Below, piece by piece: positions 48,250-59,789 of a stretch of DNA of 64,000 nt. Under the pieces are notes generated by a model. That model was given only the letters and a program-made list of their open reading frames with translations. It had not been told where the DNA came from and ran no database searches. The translations under genes were made by a program, and so were the position numbers. The stretch is from NCBI GenBank assembly GCA_028023455.1, contig JAQFVV010012418.1, forward strand, positions 5,637,244 through 5,701,243. The letters are read 5' to 3'. This DNA is from Epiperipatus broadwayi. Lineage: Eukaryota; Onychophora; Udeonychophora; Euonychophora; Peripatidae. Each line of letters begins with the position of its first letter. The first letter of the stretch is position 1.

Positions 48250-50320
48250 TTAGAAAACTTTTTTGATATTATAAATCTTGCCTTAAATGACAAAAAACAT
48301 GTTTATGTCATTTTTATGGATTTTAAAAATGATTTTGATCTTATTGATCATGAATTTGTGGCAAGATTTTGAACCTTACTGCAAAATTATTTAAAAAGCT
48401 AGATTTTATAGCACTAAAATTAATGGAGCTTTGAGTGGCGAACATTTAATTGAATATGGAGGTCCTCAGGGTTCTATTCTGAGTTCTTTAGTATTTTTAA
48501 TCTATGCCAATGATATTGATGAAATCTGTAATAAAAAATTAATTTACCAATGTGCAGATGATACTATTTTAATTAGTATAAATTCAAATCTAGAAGTTGC
48601 TTTCAAAAATCTTCAAACTAAGTGTAATAAAATTGTTAATTGGAGTTCTACTAAAAAAAATTATTAATAATAAAAACAACAAAAACATATGATAGTATCT
48701 TCATCTCATTAGAAAAGGTAACCTTTTGAAACTCCAATGCTTGTACTATCTCTCAGAATTTTCAGTATAATAACTTTTGCATACAGATTGAAGAGGTTGA
48801 AAAGATTAACATCTTGGTATTATTATTGATAATATAATATCATGGTCAAATCACATTAACTAACTTTTACAAAGATTTTTGTTTTATAAATTATATTTTT
48901 CCTATGATAGAATAAATTAATAATAATTTTTGGGGCATAATGTGCATCTCCTTTGCAATATGGAATTATGAGTAAATAAGCAATTATTTTACCTAGCGCC
49001 ATGTTTACAATTATATTACATTCAAATATCAGTCTCTTTCAAGCTAACTGAACACGCGCCTTTTGAGAGTGTTAAATAAATGAATACTTTCCTCTTCAAT
49101 CCAAGATATGGTATTTATGCAGGAATAAAAAGGATCCTCTTATTCCTACAACTCAAATTCTTTTATATGAGCAAATCTGAAGAACTGTTGAGGAGAGCGT
49201 GAGTAGAATTCTCACTTTAAATTACTATTTACGATGTTTTTTGACTGAATGACGTCGGTGAAATTGCTTAGAATTTACTAAACATCATTCTTACTGAAAC
49301 TTAATTATGAGTAAATAAGCAATTATTTTATCTAGCACCATGTTTACAATTATATTACATTCAAATATCAGCCTTTCAAGGAAAGTATTCATTTATTTAA
49401 CACTCTCAAAAGGCGTGTGCTCAATTAGCTTGAAAGGCTGATATTTGAATGTAATATAATTGTAAACATGGCGCTAGATAAAATAATTGCTTATTTACTC
49501 ATAATTAAGTTTCAGTAAGAATGACGTTTAGTAAATTCTAAGCAATTTCACCATTGTCATTCAGTCAAAAAACATCGTAAATAGTAATTTAAAGTGAGAA
49601 TTCTACTCACGCTCTCCTCAACAGTTCTTCAGATTTGCTCATATAAAAGAATTTGAGTTGTAGGAATAAGAGGATCCTTTTTATTCCTGCATAAATACCA
49701 TATCATGGATTGAAGAGGAAAGTATTCATTTATTTAACACTCTCAAAAGGCGCGTGCTCAATTAGCTTGAAAGGCTGATATTTGAATGTAATATGGAATT
49801 ATATTATATGGTTTTTCAAGTACACCAAATTTAAAATGCTAAAGACATTCCAAAATAAGATTATTAATCTAATATGCAATACATCACATATTGAAGATAA
49901 AAATAGTATTTTTTTTTTATTTTGATAAACTTTTACAGCTTATAAAAGAAACATTATTTTAATAATGCATTTAAGATATCTAATTATAGTAGTTCCCTTA
50001 GAAATAAATGTATCACTTCTTTTAGGTACAGGAACAAATATGTAATTAGATTAAGAATTATATATATTCCAAAAATATTTAACACATTGCCACCTTATAT
50101 GTTGAATCTAAATTGTGTAAGATTATTAAAAAAAAGAACTAAAAAACTTATTTTTTATATATTTAAAATGTATGATATTGGTTTGGTTTTATTTTATTTT
50201 TTGTTTTATATTCTATTCATCCTTTTTAATATATAATTTTTTTATTATTATTTAATATATTTTTGTTAAAGATTGATGTCAAATATTTTTATATAATGAT
50301 TATGTAAAATTTGTAAAATT
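48250..50320 (+). pseudogene. CR1/Rex-like LINE relic, split by an 820 bp insertion
   Basis: Near 48297, KHVYVIFMDFKNDFDLIDHE (RT motif A) is followed at 48431-48667 by YGGPQGSILSSLVFLIYAND and LIYQCADDTILISI (catalytic YADD box mutated to CADD), then at about 48785 IEEVEKIN-I-L (thumb). After the insertion (48970-49789) the sequence resumes as YGIILYGFSSTPNLKMLKTF, the usual C-terminal block, and near 50065 PKIFNTLPPYMLNL…FKMYDI matches the CR1-type end (WNSLP…). Stops and indels are present. The order and motifs fit CR1/L2/Rex-type elements. Confidence 0.82.
48957..49802. mobile_element. 820 bp fold-back element with perfect 13 bp target-site duplication and an internally repeated 339 bp unit
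   Basis: AATATGGAATTAT flanks the element at 48957-48969 and 49790-49802. The element (48970-49789) is a palindrome: about 365 bp arms (49016-49380 against 49430-49791) around a 49 bp centre that is itself a copy of the arm segment gaaagtattcatttattt…. The left side begins with gagtaaataagcaatt, found again 339 bp later at 49309, so more than one unit length is traversed in the same direction. Both junctions share several bases with the target site (aattat on the left, gtaatat on the right). No open frame, RT or transposase is encoded. Confidence 0.92.
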
Positions 50321-50334
50321 CCATAAAAAAAACA

Positions 50335-50405
50335 GCGTTGGTGGCCTAGTGGTTAGCATAGCTGCCTTCCAAGCAAGTGGCCCAGGTTCGCTTCCCGGTC
50401 AATGC
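50335..50405 (+). mobile_element. tRNA-Gly(TCC)-like SINE head
   Basis: 71 bases closely resembling eukaryotic tRNA-Gly(UCC): gcgttggtggcctagtgg, gttagcatag, anticodon loop cttccaa (TCC) and B-box ggttcgcttcccgg. The acceptor stem pairs 7/7 with two G-T wobbles, but the T-stem has an A-C mismatch, so it is a tRNA-derived SINE head or pseudogene rather than a working tRNA. It is followed by tttgacatatgg, the same linker as in the SINEs at 37298 and 22535, then an A-rich run. The body beyond about 50445 is not recognisable. Confidence 0.8.
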
Positions 50406-50409
50406 ATTT

Positions 50410-50735
50410 GACATATGGAAAAAACAAAAAAACATTCGTTTTGTTTATTAGGTGTTGTTTTCAAATGTAATCAAAAAATAAATAAATAAAACAAAATATT
50501 CTATTTACATGAATAATTTTAAAATATTATGATAATTAAACAAAAAAATATAAATATGAAAAATAGAATTTTACGTTTATATTTATAAATATACAAATAT
50601 ATTCATTAAAAGAATAAAGCTAAACTAGTCAATAAATAATCAAAATTACCTCAAATTGATAAAAATTATAATAACCTAGTGTCATTATTATCATACAAGA
50701 TGACCATGATATAATAGGATATTAAGTGGTGTGAG
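50410..50735. other. AT-rich spacer
   Basis: Between the SINE head and the LINE at 50740. Nothing recognised. Confidence 0.45.
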
Positions 50736-50739
50736 GTTG

Positions 50740-52385
50740 GTTAACTTATATCCCAAAGTTGTACTGCCCCCTTATCTTTTTCCAAACCCAGCATAAAATC
50801 AATAACCCACTTTCTGTATAATCACTTTCCTTATATTTATTCTTCCACAACTTTATTATTTGTATCCTTTCTACTTTCAGGCATTTGCATTCAATTAGCA
50901 GATGCCTAATATTTTTATGCCTTCCTTTCACAACTTACAGACTAAATCAAGCATGTTTTTCCATTTACATGTATAATCCCCTATTGTTAAAGTCCCATTC
51001 GAGCCTTAAACAGTAAATTACTTTCCTTGCTATTATCATAAATTAACTCGCACTCAATATTCTGTTTACTTCTATATATATTTAAACTCTTTTTACTCTC
51101 CACACTATTCCTCTGTCTCTCCAACTCCCTATTCTTTACTAATGAATCTATTCTTCTATACCATTCTTATCACTATAACACTCAACAATTCTTCCAACAT
51201 GATCATCCCATCTTTTGTACAAGTATACTGACATAAATTCTTTATCCAAATCTTCTGGATACCGCATTACCTTTCTCACCCATCTTGTTACCTGCCCTTT
51301 ATTCATAACCCAATTAAATACTATTTTGGCTATTCTTTTATTACCCATAAACTGCAATCTATCAAACATTTTCATTTTGCATCTCTTATATAAAAACTTG
51401 ACCATCCCATTTCTTCTTGAATTGCATCCTTTGCCATCCACACATCTGCATCTAATGCATGTCTTCCTACTTATCTTTGTACTTTTTCCAAGTAATCTAA
51501 TACTCCTTAACTAACCCATAATGCATCATTACCATATGTTAACTCTGCTATTGCCATTCCCTTCCATACAATTCTAGCTACATCATATTTATTATATGAA
51601 AACACTGTTAATTTCTTTATCAGTCCCTTTTTTTGCTTCATTTATTAATTTTTTCTCTCATTAATCCAAGCAGTTTCTTTGATTATTTAATATGATTCCC
51701 AAATAGTTATATCTATTCACTGCCCTTAACTTTATATCCTACAATAAAAATTCTTTGTCTTCTCTTTTCCCAGTATTAATCATCATTACTTTTGATTTTT
51801 CTTCACTAAACTTAATCCTCATCTCTTTACTCATCCTTGTGCATGTCCTCAGCATAACTTCCATATCTTTCCTTATTTCTGCACACAAAAAAACATCATT
51901 TGTAAATAAAAGACCCGATAACATGTATACTCTTTTGCCACCTATTAATGATGTTCTATCCCTCTTCCTAATCTTTCTATTGCTCTCTCCATTTCTCTCA
52001 AATACAACAAAAACAAAATACGTGATATAGAGGATCCTTGCTTTACTCCTACTCCATTTTTAACTTTAACTGATTCTATATTCCCTAATTGATATATGTA
52101 GTAATTATTTTCATATAATTTCTTAATAATATCCACTAAACCTCCAATCATTTCCCAAATTTACTAAATTTACTCATAATCTACTTCTATTTACTCTATC
52201 ATACACCTTCTCTATATCTATAAGAACCATATATAATTGTCTATTTGTATACCTATTCATATTCATAAATTGTGTAACTACAAATAAACCTCCTATATGC
52301 CTATCCAATTGAAAACCTCCTTACATTTCTCCCACTATATTATTTTCTTCCTTCTATTTTGCAACCCTTCCAGCTACCATATATG
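50740..52385 (-). pseudogene. 5'-truncated second copy of the endonuclease/RT LINE
   Basis: Collinear with 32300-33960 on the minus strand. From 5' to 3': VKNGVGVKQGSSISRILFLLY (52151-51945; the RQGCPMSP motif decayed), SGLLFTNDVFLCAE (51924-51739; FADD decayed to FTND), the middle region (51441-51148) and the zinc region HKNIRHLLIECKCL (50931-50746). The catalytic residues are lost, so it is dead. It lacks endonuclease and ends where a fold-back SINE begins (about 52395). Confidence 0.85.
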
Positions 52386-52394
52386 AGAGAACTA

Positions 52395-52795
52395 ACAAAC
52401 TCTTCACACAATAGTGCCACCTAGTACAAGATATCATAATTAATGAATGTTAGGTTCGTACATTAAATTTCCTGTTTACTGCCTATTTATTCAATATATC
52501 CTAGCTTGTGGCTTTCATCAGTGAGGAATCTTGGATTTTAGAGTACTAAACCTAGATCTTTGGATCTAATGCAACCATCTAGCAACCACCATTTACCTAT
52601 TTATAAAATTATAAAGCTATGATCCAATTAGATCTGAAGATCTAGTTGCAGTGCTCTCAGAACTAATGATCTGCACTGATGAAAACCAGAATTTAGGAAC
52701 TAATCAAGGATATTGGATAACTAGGCACAAGATAGAGATTTATGCACAAACCTTCTAGCATTCATTGGGTGGCACTACTGTATGGAGAGTCTGCT
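52395..52795. mobile_element. Fold-back SINE, older copy with long arms
   Basis: Left arm begins cacacaatagtgccaccta; right arm ends gggtggcactactgtatgg. Inner segments mirror each other (tcatcagtgagg near 52518 against gcactgatgaaaacc near 52675). The centre is near 52600 and the arms are about 190-200 bp, with many mismatches. Confidence 0.82.
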
Positions 52796-52799
52796 AAAG

Positions 52800-55240
52800 T
52801 ATAAATGGATTTAATTAAGTAAACTTATTTTATAATATAAAATTATTAAGTTTAAACAAAATTTTAAAAAATTCAAGAAAACTTCAGCACAAACCAATAC
52901 TATTTTTGAAAATTGTTAATATTCCACATTATAACCTTACACTTTGTTACCATGCTACTAAACACATTTCAAACATCATGCTATGATATTCAATGTGTTA
53001 GGGAAACTTAACTTATGCATAAATTAACAAACTAACATTAATACCAAATGATGTTAGAATCTGGCATAAAGTTTATTTTTTCAAATGGTAACAAGAATGG
53101 TTAATGTTCATTATAAAATACAAAGTGACTGATAGAGTTAGTAAGATCTTATTCGGCTTGTTGCTAGTGTATGTTTTCAATAGAAAATAAATGAATTGTA
53201 AAAGGAAAAAAAACTGTTTATAAAGGTTTAGTTTCAGAAATAATAGAGTTAAACAATGACGACTGAAATGGCATTGATATTTTCTTTTTATTCTTTCCCT
53301 ATAAAATAAATTTCTTCATTTTTAAACTATATATAAAATTATTATATATTACAAAATTGGATTGTCTAGATTTTATTTGACAAAATGCATTAAATACTTA
53401 CAGAAAAATATATTAAAGTAGTTTAAGTATTTTGATTAATTCAAGATAAATTTTAAAAATTTTCATATAAGTCCATGGTAAAATGGCATGTTTTATCTTT
53501 TTAAATTTGATTTTATAATTAGACATGTAGTTTCCAAAATATAAAATATTTTTATACCTATCAGATGATTTGTTAATTGAATAATTAAAAGAATTCCCAC
53601 CAAATGGATATATCTTGAAAGCAGAACTTTTATAATTTAGATGTGTATACAAAATATTTTTTTATTGCACATAGAAATTTGGAAAATTAATGACAATTTT
53701 ATCTTAAAAGATTAAGTGGTTATAAAAATAAATTTCAAAAAAATATAAAATGAAATTTTAAAAAAATTCTTTTATTCACATAAATATACTCCGGTGTAAA
53801 AAGTGCACTAAGAAATACAAAAAATAAATTTTCTTCATCCCTCACAAATAGAAGCATATAACAATTATAAAAATTGCATCAGTATAAATCTATTCATCAG
53901 ATCACTTGTAGCTAGCATCCGCTTAGCGTAGTACAAGAGGGTGGGCATTAGTTGCAATTGAACTGACCAATAAATTGGCATTAATATAATTTCTAAAAGT
54001 GATCACCTGACACTTTTATTTATGAAAATTGAAGAAAATTCAGTTTTTATTTTTCAATGCATTTTTAAAAAACATTTTAGTGCACATATCTGAGTGTTTC
54101 GTTAAAATATATATATACATTTTTTACTTTTATATAGTTCCAGAAATTATGAATGAAGAAAGTTTAGATACAATATAATACCATTACGATTTGTTATACT
54201 TATTATCAATGTTTTTTTTTTGGTCTTTGTGTATTTTTTTTGGTTTGAAGAGTATTTAATCAAGATTTAAGGCTCTAACCCATTGAAATATATTTCAGAA
54301 TGTTATTAATCATTGCTGAAACAATTATTTTTGTCATATTTGGAAAAATTAGCTTTTGAAATATGGTTTTAATATTTTCTCTATATTGCAAAAGAGAGTT
54401 TTAAATGATAAATTCCAAAGAGAAATGAAAGCATCACGTTTTATAGAAAGATAATAAAAAAAACCAAATCTTATCTTTTACAGATTAATCATGTACAAGA
54501 ATTAAGTTTTCAATTTACTTTCCATTAGAAGCCTATATTTAACTAAATGGTACAATTAACAAGAATTTTGTTTTATAAAAATGCAGCTAATTTGTATCAA
54601 AGATTGCATATCAAACACTTATTAGCAGAATAGTAAGCAGAAGTATGGCATGGTCAACAACATTTGGAACATATAAGGTGCCTTTCTTTGATTCATAAGC
54701 TCAAAAAAATTAATCCAGTTGTTATTAGGATTATGATTTGCTTGCCCAGTTTGATTTTAAAAATAAAAATTATTGGTGCTAATTAAATGATATTCAATAT
54801 TCAATATAAATAATTCCAGAATTGTATAAATTCTATTTAAAATATTCAAAAACATATAAAGATCAAATTGTGTAAAAATATGTATATTATTGAAACAATT
54901 TGATTGAAATGTTGCAAACTTTCTGAACTCACAACTTTGAAACCATCCATTTCAGATAAATACAGTATATTAATTATTATTTCTAGTCATCTATTAGGCT
55001 AAAGATTATCATACCATTTCTAGTGCAGATATGAAAGTTAAATCCAGATAAATATTAAAACATCTTTTCAATTAAACATAAACACATGGAATAATTAATC
55101 CAACCTAATCTTTTTTCCATGTGAAATATTTTTAGATATACCCCATCATATATTTTTAAAACTTATAAATGTGTACAACAACCATTTGTTTATGATTATA
55201 ATTCCAAATCCAAAAAATTAAAAATATTAAAAACTTATTA
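52800..55240. other. AT-rich gene-free stretch
   Basis: No supported gene or mobile element. A small open frame on minus at 53413-53652 has no recognised similarity. A G+C-richer patch at 53900-53960 is unassigned. Confidence 0.5.
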
Positions 55241-55249
55241 AAATAGTAG

Positions 55250-55560
55250 CAATTCTTCTTACAATAATGCTACCCAGTGCAATCCAAAATATTTAATGAA
55301 TACTAGAAGGTTTGTGTATCAAAATCCCTACTATTGCCCACTCATCCAATATCACCAGATTACTTTCTAGTTTGTGACCTTCATCAATGAGAAGTTTTGG
55401 ATCTGAGAGCACTGGTAGGGATTTAAAACCTTTTAGCATATATTGATTACTGTGTTTTGCACTGGGAAGTACTTCTATAAAGAGAGAATTGCTACTGGTT
55501 TAACAGCTTGGGTAAGAATAAGAAATGATGGTCATGTGATATTTTGCTGGGAAAAAAGAT
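55250..55560 (+). mobile_element. Fold-back SINE copy
   Basis: Left arm aatgctacccagtgcaatcc … tgaatactagaaggtttgtg; right arm …ttttagcatatattgattac, then tgttttgcactgggaagta, followed by the tail (tttaacagcttgggtaag … atgatggtcatgtgat). The single-copy middle contains the ttcatcaatgagaagt segment. The fold-back point lies near 55425. Confidence 0.82.
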
Positions 55561-56230
55561 TCTAGAAACGAGTTTCAGAATGAATATACAAAGCTTTGTG
55601 TGAATTAAAAACATCATGCATCTATAAAATATGTTGATTCATTCTTCTATTTATTTGATATTCTGAAATATTTCAACCCCATACCTAGGTAATCTTTGTA
55701 ATAAATTCTTTTACCAGCTATATTTTCTCATGAAAATCAATCAACATTACATTTCTTTAGAATGTCTTTGATATAATTTTTATAATATAAATTTGATCTA
55801 GCCTCTTTCATGAAAACCATTTTCAAGTCATCAAAAATCACTCTTTAAAAAATCTTGAATTGTTCTTTCATTTTATACATTTAACCTCGTAAAAGTGTGA
55901 TGTTATTATAATGGGTTCTATAGTATCACATTTACAACTTGAAAAACGTATTTTATGTAGCTTCTTTTAGTGAATTTTTTTAATGCCTTTCCCTTTTATC
56001 AATAAAGTGTCTAATTTTCATTTTCTTACATATGGGAGGTAAAATAATAGCTCTATATGCAGTTAATTTAGTTGAAACAGTTGTTTTACTGTGATGAAGT
56101 ACTCTATTTTTTAATTTGTTAAAAGCAGCAGCTGCACATTGGAGTCTGTGTTGCATTGCAACATCTAAGTCTATGTTTTTATTTATAAAATTATTAAAAT
56201 AATTAAAGTGAGTTACATTTTCAAGTTGGT

Positions 56231-57010
56231 AACCATCCAAGTTAAAACAGGCAAAACTCACTATATGTATTGCCACACACGGCAAGTTAGAGTAATCAAT
56301 GGATGTCAGAAGACCTGTGCATAAAATCCCCATCTAGTGCCTACTCATCCAATATTCCCAGACTAATTTCTGGCTTGTGACCTAAGTCAGTGAGGAGCCT
56401 TGGATCTGAGAGCAATGCATCTAGATCTTAGGATCGAATGCAATTCTCCAGCAACCACCTTTTATCTCCAATTAACTACAAAACCATGAGTCTTAAACTG
56501 AAAACACCTTAATGTTTTCAATCCAAGCCCATTAGCTTATATAGTCATATGGGTCTGAACCCAGTTCAGTACCCATACATTTTGGTGTCTTTGGTTCTTT
56601 AATAACCATAGCTACCACTATCCTATTAGACCCATATGATTATATAAGCTAATGGGTTTGAATTGAAAACATTAAGGTGTTTTCACTTTAAGACTCATGG
56701 TTTTGTAGTTAATTGGAGATAAAAGATGGTTGGGGGTTGCATTAGATCCTAAGATCTAGGTGCAGTGCTCTAAGATCCAAGGCTCCTCACTGACGAAGGC
56801 CACAAGCCAGAAACTAATCTGGGGATATTGGATGAGTAGGCCCTAGATGGGGATATTATGCACAAGCTTTCTGGCATCCATTGATTACTCTAGCTTGCTG
56901 TGTGTGGCAATATGTATAGTGAGTTTTGTCTGTTTTAACAACAGTTATACACAAGCATAAGAGGTAGTGGTCATGTGATGTTTATTGGCTTGAAACCATC
57001 CAAGTTAAAA
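56231..57010 (+). mobile_element. Large fold-back SINE, 746 bp, with perfect 17 bp target-site duplications
   Basis: AACCATCCAAGTTAAAA lies at 56231-56247 and again at 56994-57010. The element (56248-56993) starts caggcaaaactcactatat. Its arms pair for about 330 bp around a centre near 56595, and it ends with the unpaired tail (ttttaacaacagttatacac … gtgatgtttattggcttg). It has the longest young palindrome of the family here. The right arm carries the best hammerhead-like core (56781-56841). The insertion split the family B RTE relic, so it is younger than that element. Confidence 0.95.
56781..56841 (+). ncRNA. Hammerhead-ribozyme-like fold inside the SINE (type I geometry, probably degenerate)
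   Basis: In the tail direction: GGCTCCTCA (56781-56789), CTGACGA core (56790-56796; hammerhead core is CUGANGA), stem II GGC-CACAA-GCC (56798-56808), GAAA (56810-56813), stem III CTAAT (56814-56818) with ATTGG (56827-56831), the would-be cleavage residue A56832, then TGAGTAGGC (56833-56841) pairing with the first segment at 7 of 9 positions. Deviations: 16.1 is G where U is required for good cleavage, and the base flanking stem II is an A-A mismatch. Activity is not expected from this copy. Confidence 0.45.
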
Positions 57011-58728
57011 GTTACTGAGGACTTTCCTTACATCGCTTGATGATAAAGAATTTGAATTGTTTTAACATTAATTATTACAGCAAAATCTTTACGTGTTACA
57101 TTCAAAACATTAAATGCATTATGTAGATTGGTTTTTGAAAAATAACACAATCATCAGCATATTGTAAATCCAGAATACAAGAAAAAGTTGTTTTAACTTT
57201 TAATTGATTTAAATTAAAAATTTCAATACCAGATCTGTAAAACATCTTGATTCCTATTCCATTAAGCCATCAATAAACAGTTCCAAAGATCACTGCATAA
57301 AAATTGAATACAAAATCAGAGAAAATGCATATTCTTGTTTGACATTAGTTTTTATTTCCAATGTCTCAAATTTTTCCCCTTACAGCACTAATTTTTCCTC
57401 TTATTCTATTATACAGAAGGCATATAACAGGAATAAATTTTGGTGGGTAAATAATTAATTTCAAGCAGTTCTATATATCCATTCAATTAATTGACTCAGA
57501 TGCTTTGATCAAATTAATAAAAGCAATATATTGATCACTCCTTTATTTTACTCCTTTTTTGCATTTTCCTGACAACAAAAACCATGCCTATAGTGCTTCC
57601 TGATTTTCTAAAAGCATATTGAGTCTCTTCACGAATGACTAAAACCAATCTGTTCAGCAAAATTTTTGAAATTATCTTTAGATAGTAGATAATAATGATA
57701 TTCTACAATAATTACTGTAATCTTATCTATTTTCTTTATTTTTAAAAATTAGAATAATAAAAACATCCATAAGATTAGGCAGCACAATTTCATGATTCCA
57801 TATATTACCTAAAAAAATTCCAATATTTTTGAAGCTAACATATCACCACATATTTTTCATTTTCTCCAAATATTTTATAAATATCTGCAGCTTTTTTATT
57901 TTTAAGTTTGCAAAAAGCAGTTTTGGCTTCACTAAGCTGGTTAATTTTATTCAAATTAAAGTAAGTAGATAAGATGGATTTATCATTAAAAGTCATCATT
58001 TCAATTCTTATATCATTATTCAAAAGATGATCAAATTATAATTTTACATGTTAGAAATATTATTGTCACCATAAAAGAGAATACAACTGCTGGATTTAAT
58101 AAGAATGTGATACAATTCTCAGGTCTATATGTTTTTTCATTCCATCACAAAATTATCTAGAATGGCCACAATAGCAAATATCTGTACTTCCTTTGTAATT
58201 TTAATCCACCAGTCATTTTAAAGCTTTGTTATCAGTCGTTGAACATCTTCCTGCAATTCTCCAATATGTATTATTCTGCTAAGCAGACAATGTTACATTT
58301 TCCTTTTAATAAAATCATTAGTAATAAAATCATTTTCAGAAATTCAATCATAATTCTTATTTTTAATGAACCCAAGAATAGATTTACTAGTACCCACAAC
58401 TCATTACCTAAGAAAATTCCATGTCTTAGTATTATGTCAATCCTGAACATTCCAACTGGGAATTTTAGTGTTTAATAGCCATGGAAATTTAATACATGTA
58501 GTAGATATTTCTAAAATATGAATGTTAATTTTTTTGTGAATATGATTAGAATAAGAGCTATTTTTTAATTCAATTATTATTTTAATCTTGGAGCTTACAA
58601 TCTATGATCTACACAACAATATATGCTTATAAGGGCTCACAGAAAGTAAACTTCTCTATTCTGACTACTATTAAATCCCATTGTTTTGAGCATTCATACT
58701 TTCATTTTCCTTTATAGTGATTTTTTTT

Positions 58729-59057
58729 GCCCAAATGAAGGATTAAAACAGGCAAAATTCTCTATACGTATTGCCACTTAGTGCGTCAGAGTAATCAATG
58801 GATGCCAGAAGGCTTATGCATAAAATCCCCATCTAGTACCTACTCATCAATATCCCAGACTAGTTTCTGGCTTGTAGCCTTCGGCAGTGAGAAGCCTTGG
58901 ATCTGAGAGCACTGCACCTAAATCTTAGAATCTATTGATTACTCTGGCTTGCACTGAGAGGCAATACGTGTAGAGAGTTTTGCCTGTTTTAATAATAGCT
59001 TTAGGCAAGCATAAGAAATGGTGATCACTCAATGATTATTGGCCCAAACCAAGTATT
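58729..59057 (+). mobile_element. Fold-back SINE, about 297 bp, with imperfect 16 bp target duplication
   Basis: GCCCAAATGAAGGATT (58729-58744) and GCCCAAACCAAGTATT (59042-59057) agree at 13 of 16 bases. The element starts aaaacaggcaaaattctcta. The left arm runs into the body as far as about ctaaatcttagaatc, then jumps to a short right arm (tctattgattactctggctt … agagagttttgcctg) and the tail (ttttaataatagctttaggc …). The arms are of unequal depth. Confidence 0.88.
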
Positions 59058-59642
59058 TATGATAGTCAATCAATGTATTGTATAAACATTTAGTAACAAC
59101 AGACAATTAGAATTTACAATACCAATAACATTATTTCTAAGAACTTTTGAATAAGCCTACTATTGATACCAACATTTGCATTAAACTTTCAAAGAAGGAA
59201 AAAATCCATTTAATAATACTGATATAATAAAGCAAACAATAAGAAATAAAAACTTTCTGTGAGTTCTCTGAATCTATTGTTAGAACATATACCCTAGGAA
59301 ACTGTGGATTAGTGCAATTGTGCAAGCCAAGTTTAACTACCATTAACCTTTCATTGATACAGTGAAGAATTTGAACAATAGAAGATTCTAAAATAGACTT
59401 CACAGCAGACCCAGTACCATGCATTCTCCTTTCATGGTTTGATCTGCTTGTCCAAAAAAAACTTAGAGCTATTTACTTATTTTATTAAATTTCCTTTCTC
59501 TTAAAGATGAGAATCATTGACAGCAAATATATTGATCTTAAATATTTGCAGCTCCTTGGTCATTGGTGTTGTTGTCTATTCTGATCTTGAAGATTTTGTA
59601 TAAAGTAAAGTTTGCACATTCCATGCATATATATTTTTAAAA

Positions 59643-59786
59643 AATTAGATTTAAAACAGGCAAAACTCACTATATATATTGCCACACACAGCAAGCTAGA
59701 GTAATTAATGGATGCCAGAAGGCTTGTGCATAAAATCCCCATCGAGTGCCTACTCACCCAATATCCCCAGACTAGTAATTAGATTT
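59643..59786 (-). mobile_element. One-armed 124 bp copy of the SINE body with 10 bp target duplications
   Basis: AATTAGATTT at 59643-59652 and 59777-59786 flanks 124 bp that begin aaaacaggcaaaactcacta and stop within ccccagactagt. There is no inverted partner and no tail. Read on minus, it is a body fragment ending at the constant gttttgcctgtttt boundary. Confidence 0.85.
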
Positions 59787-59789
59787 GTA

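Larger units (their letters stand above)
55980..58480 (-). pseudogene. RTE family B relic, interrupted by a fold-back SINE
   Basis: Read on minus: about 58190-58120 a degenerate WW…EVQ…AI…K-x-YGPE-like block (the RTE pre-RT region), 58023-57835 AKTAFCKLKNKKAADIYKIF (in place of the usual KLKNGKAPG), palm remnants at about 57440-57100, then 56230-55980 NVTHFNYFNNFINKNIDLDV, LKNRVLHHSKTTVSTKLTAY and RAIILPPIC. The last block matches the RTE thumb/C-terminal pattern (YLGS … LRNRVL … STKL-x-x-Y-x-A-x-V-L-P). The SINE at 56248-56993 splits it. Not functional. Confidence 0.8.

Noticed and set aside
49230-49280. Hammerhead-like ctgaatgacgtcggtgaaa in the 820 bp palindrome
   Set aside because: The core has an extra base (CTGAATGA), stem II does not pair well and no stem III or cleavage triplet fits. 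Not claimed.
50335-50405. Functional tRNA-Gly(TCC) gene
   Set aside because: T-stem mismatch, altered positions, and the same head plus linker occurs in SINE copies elsewhere in the window.
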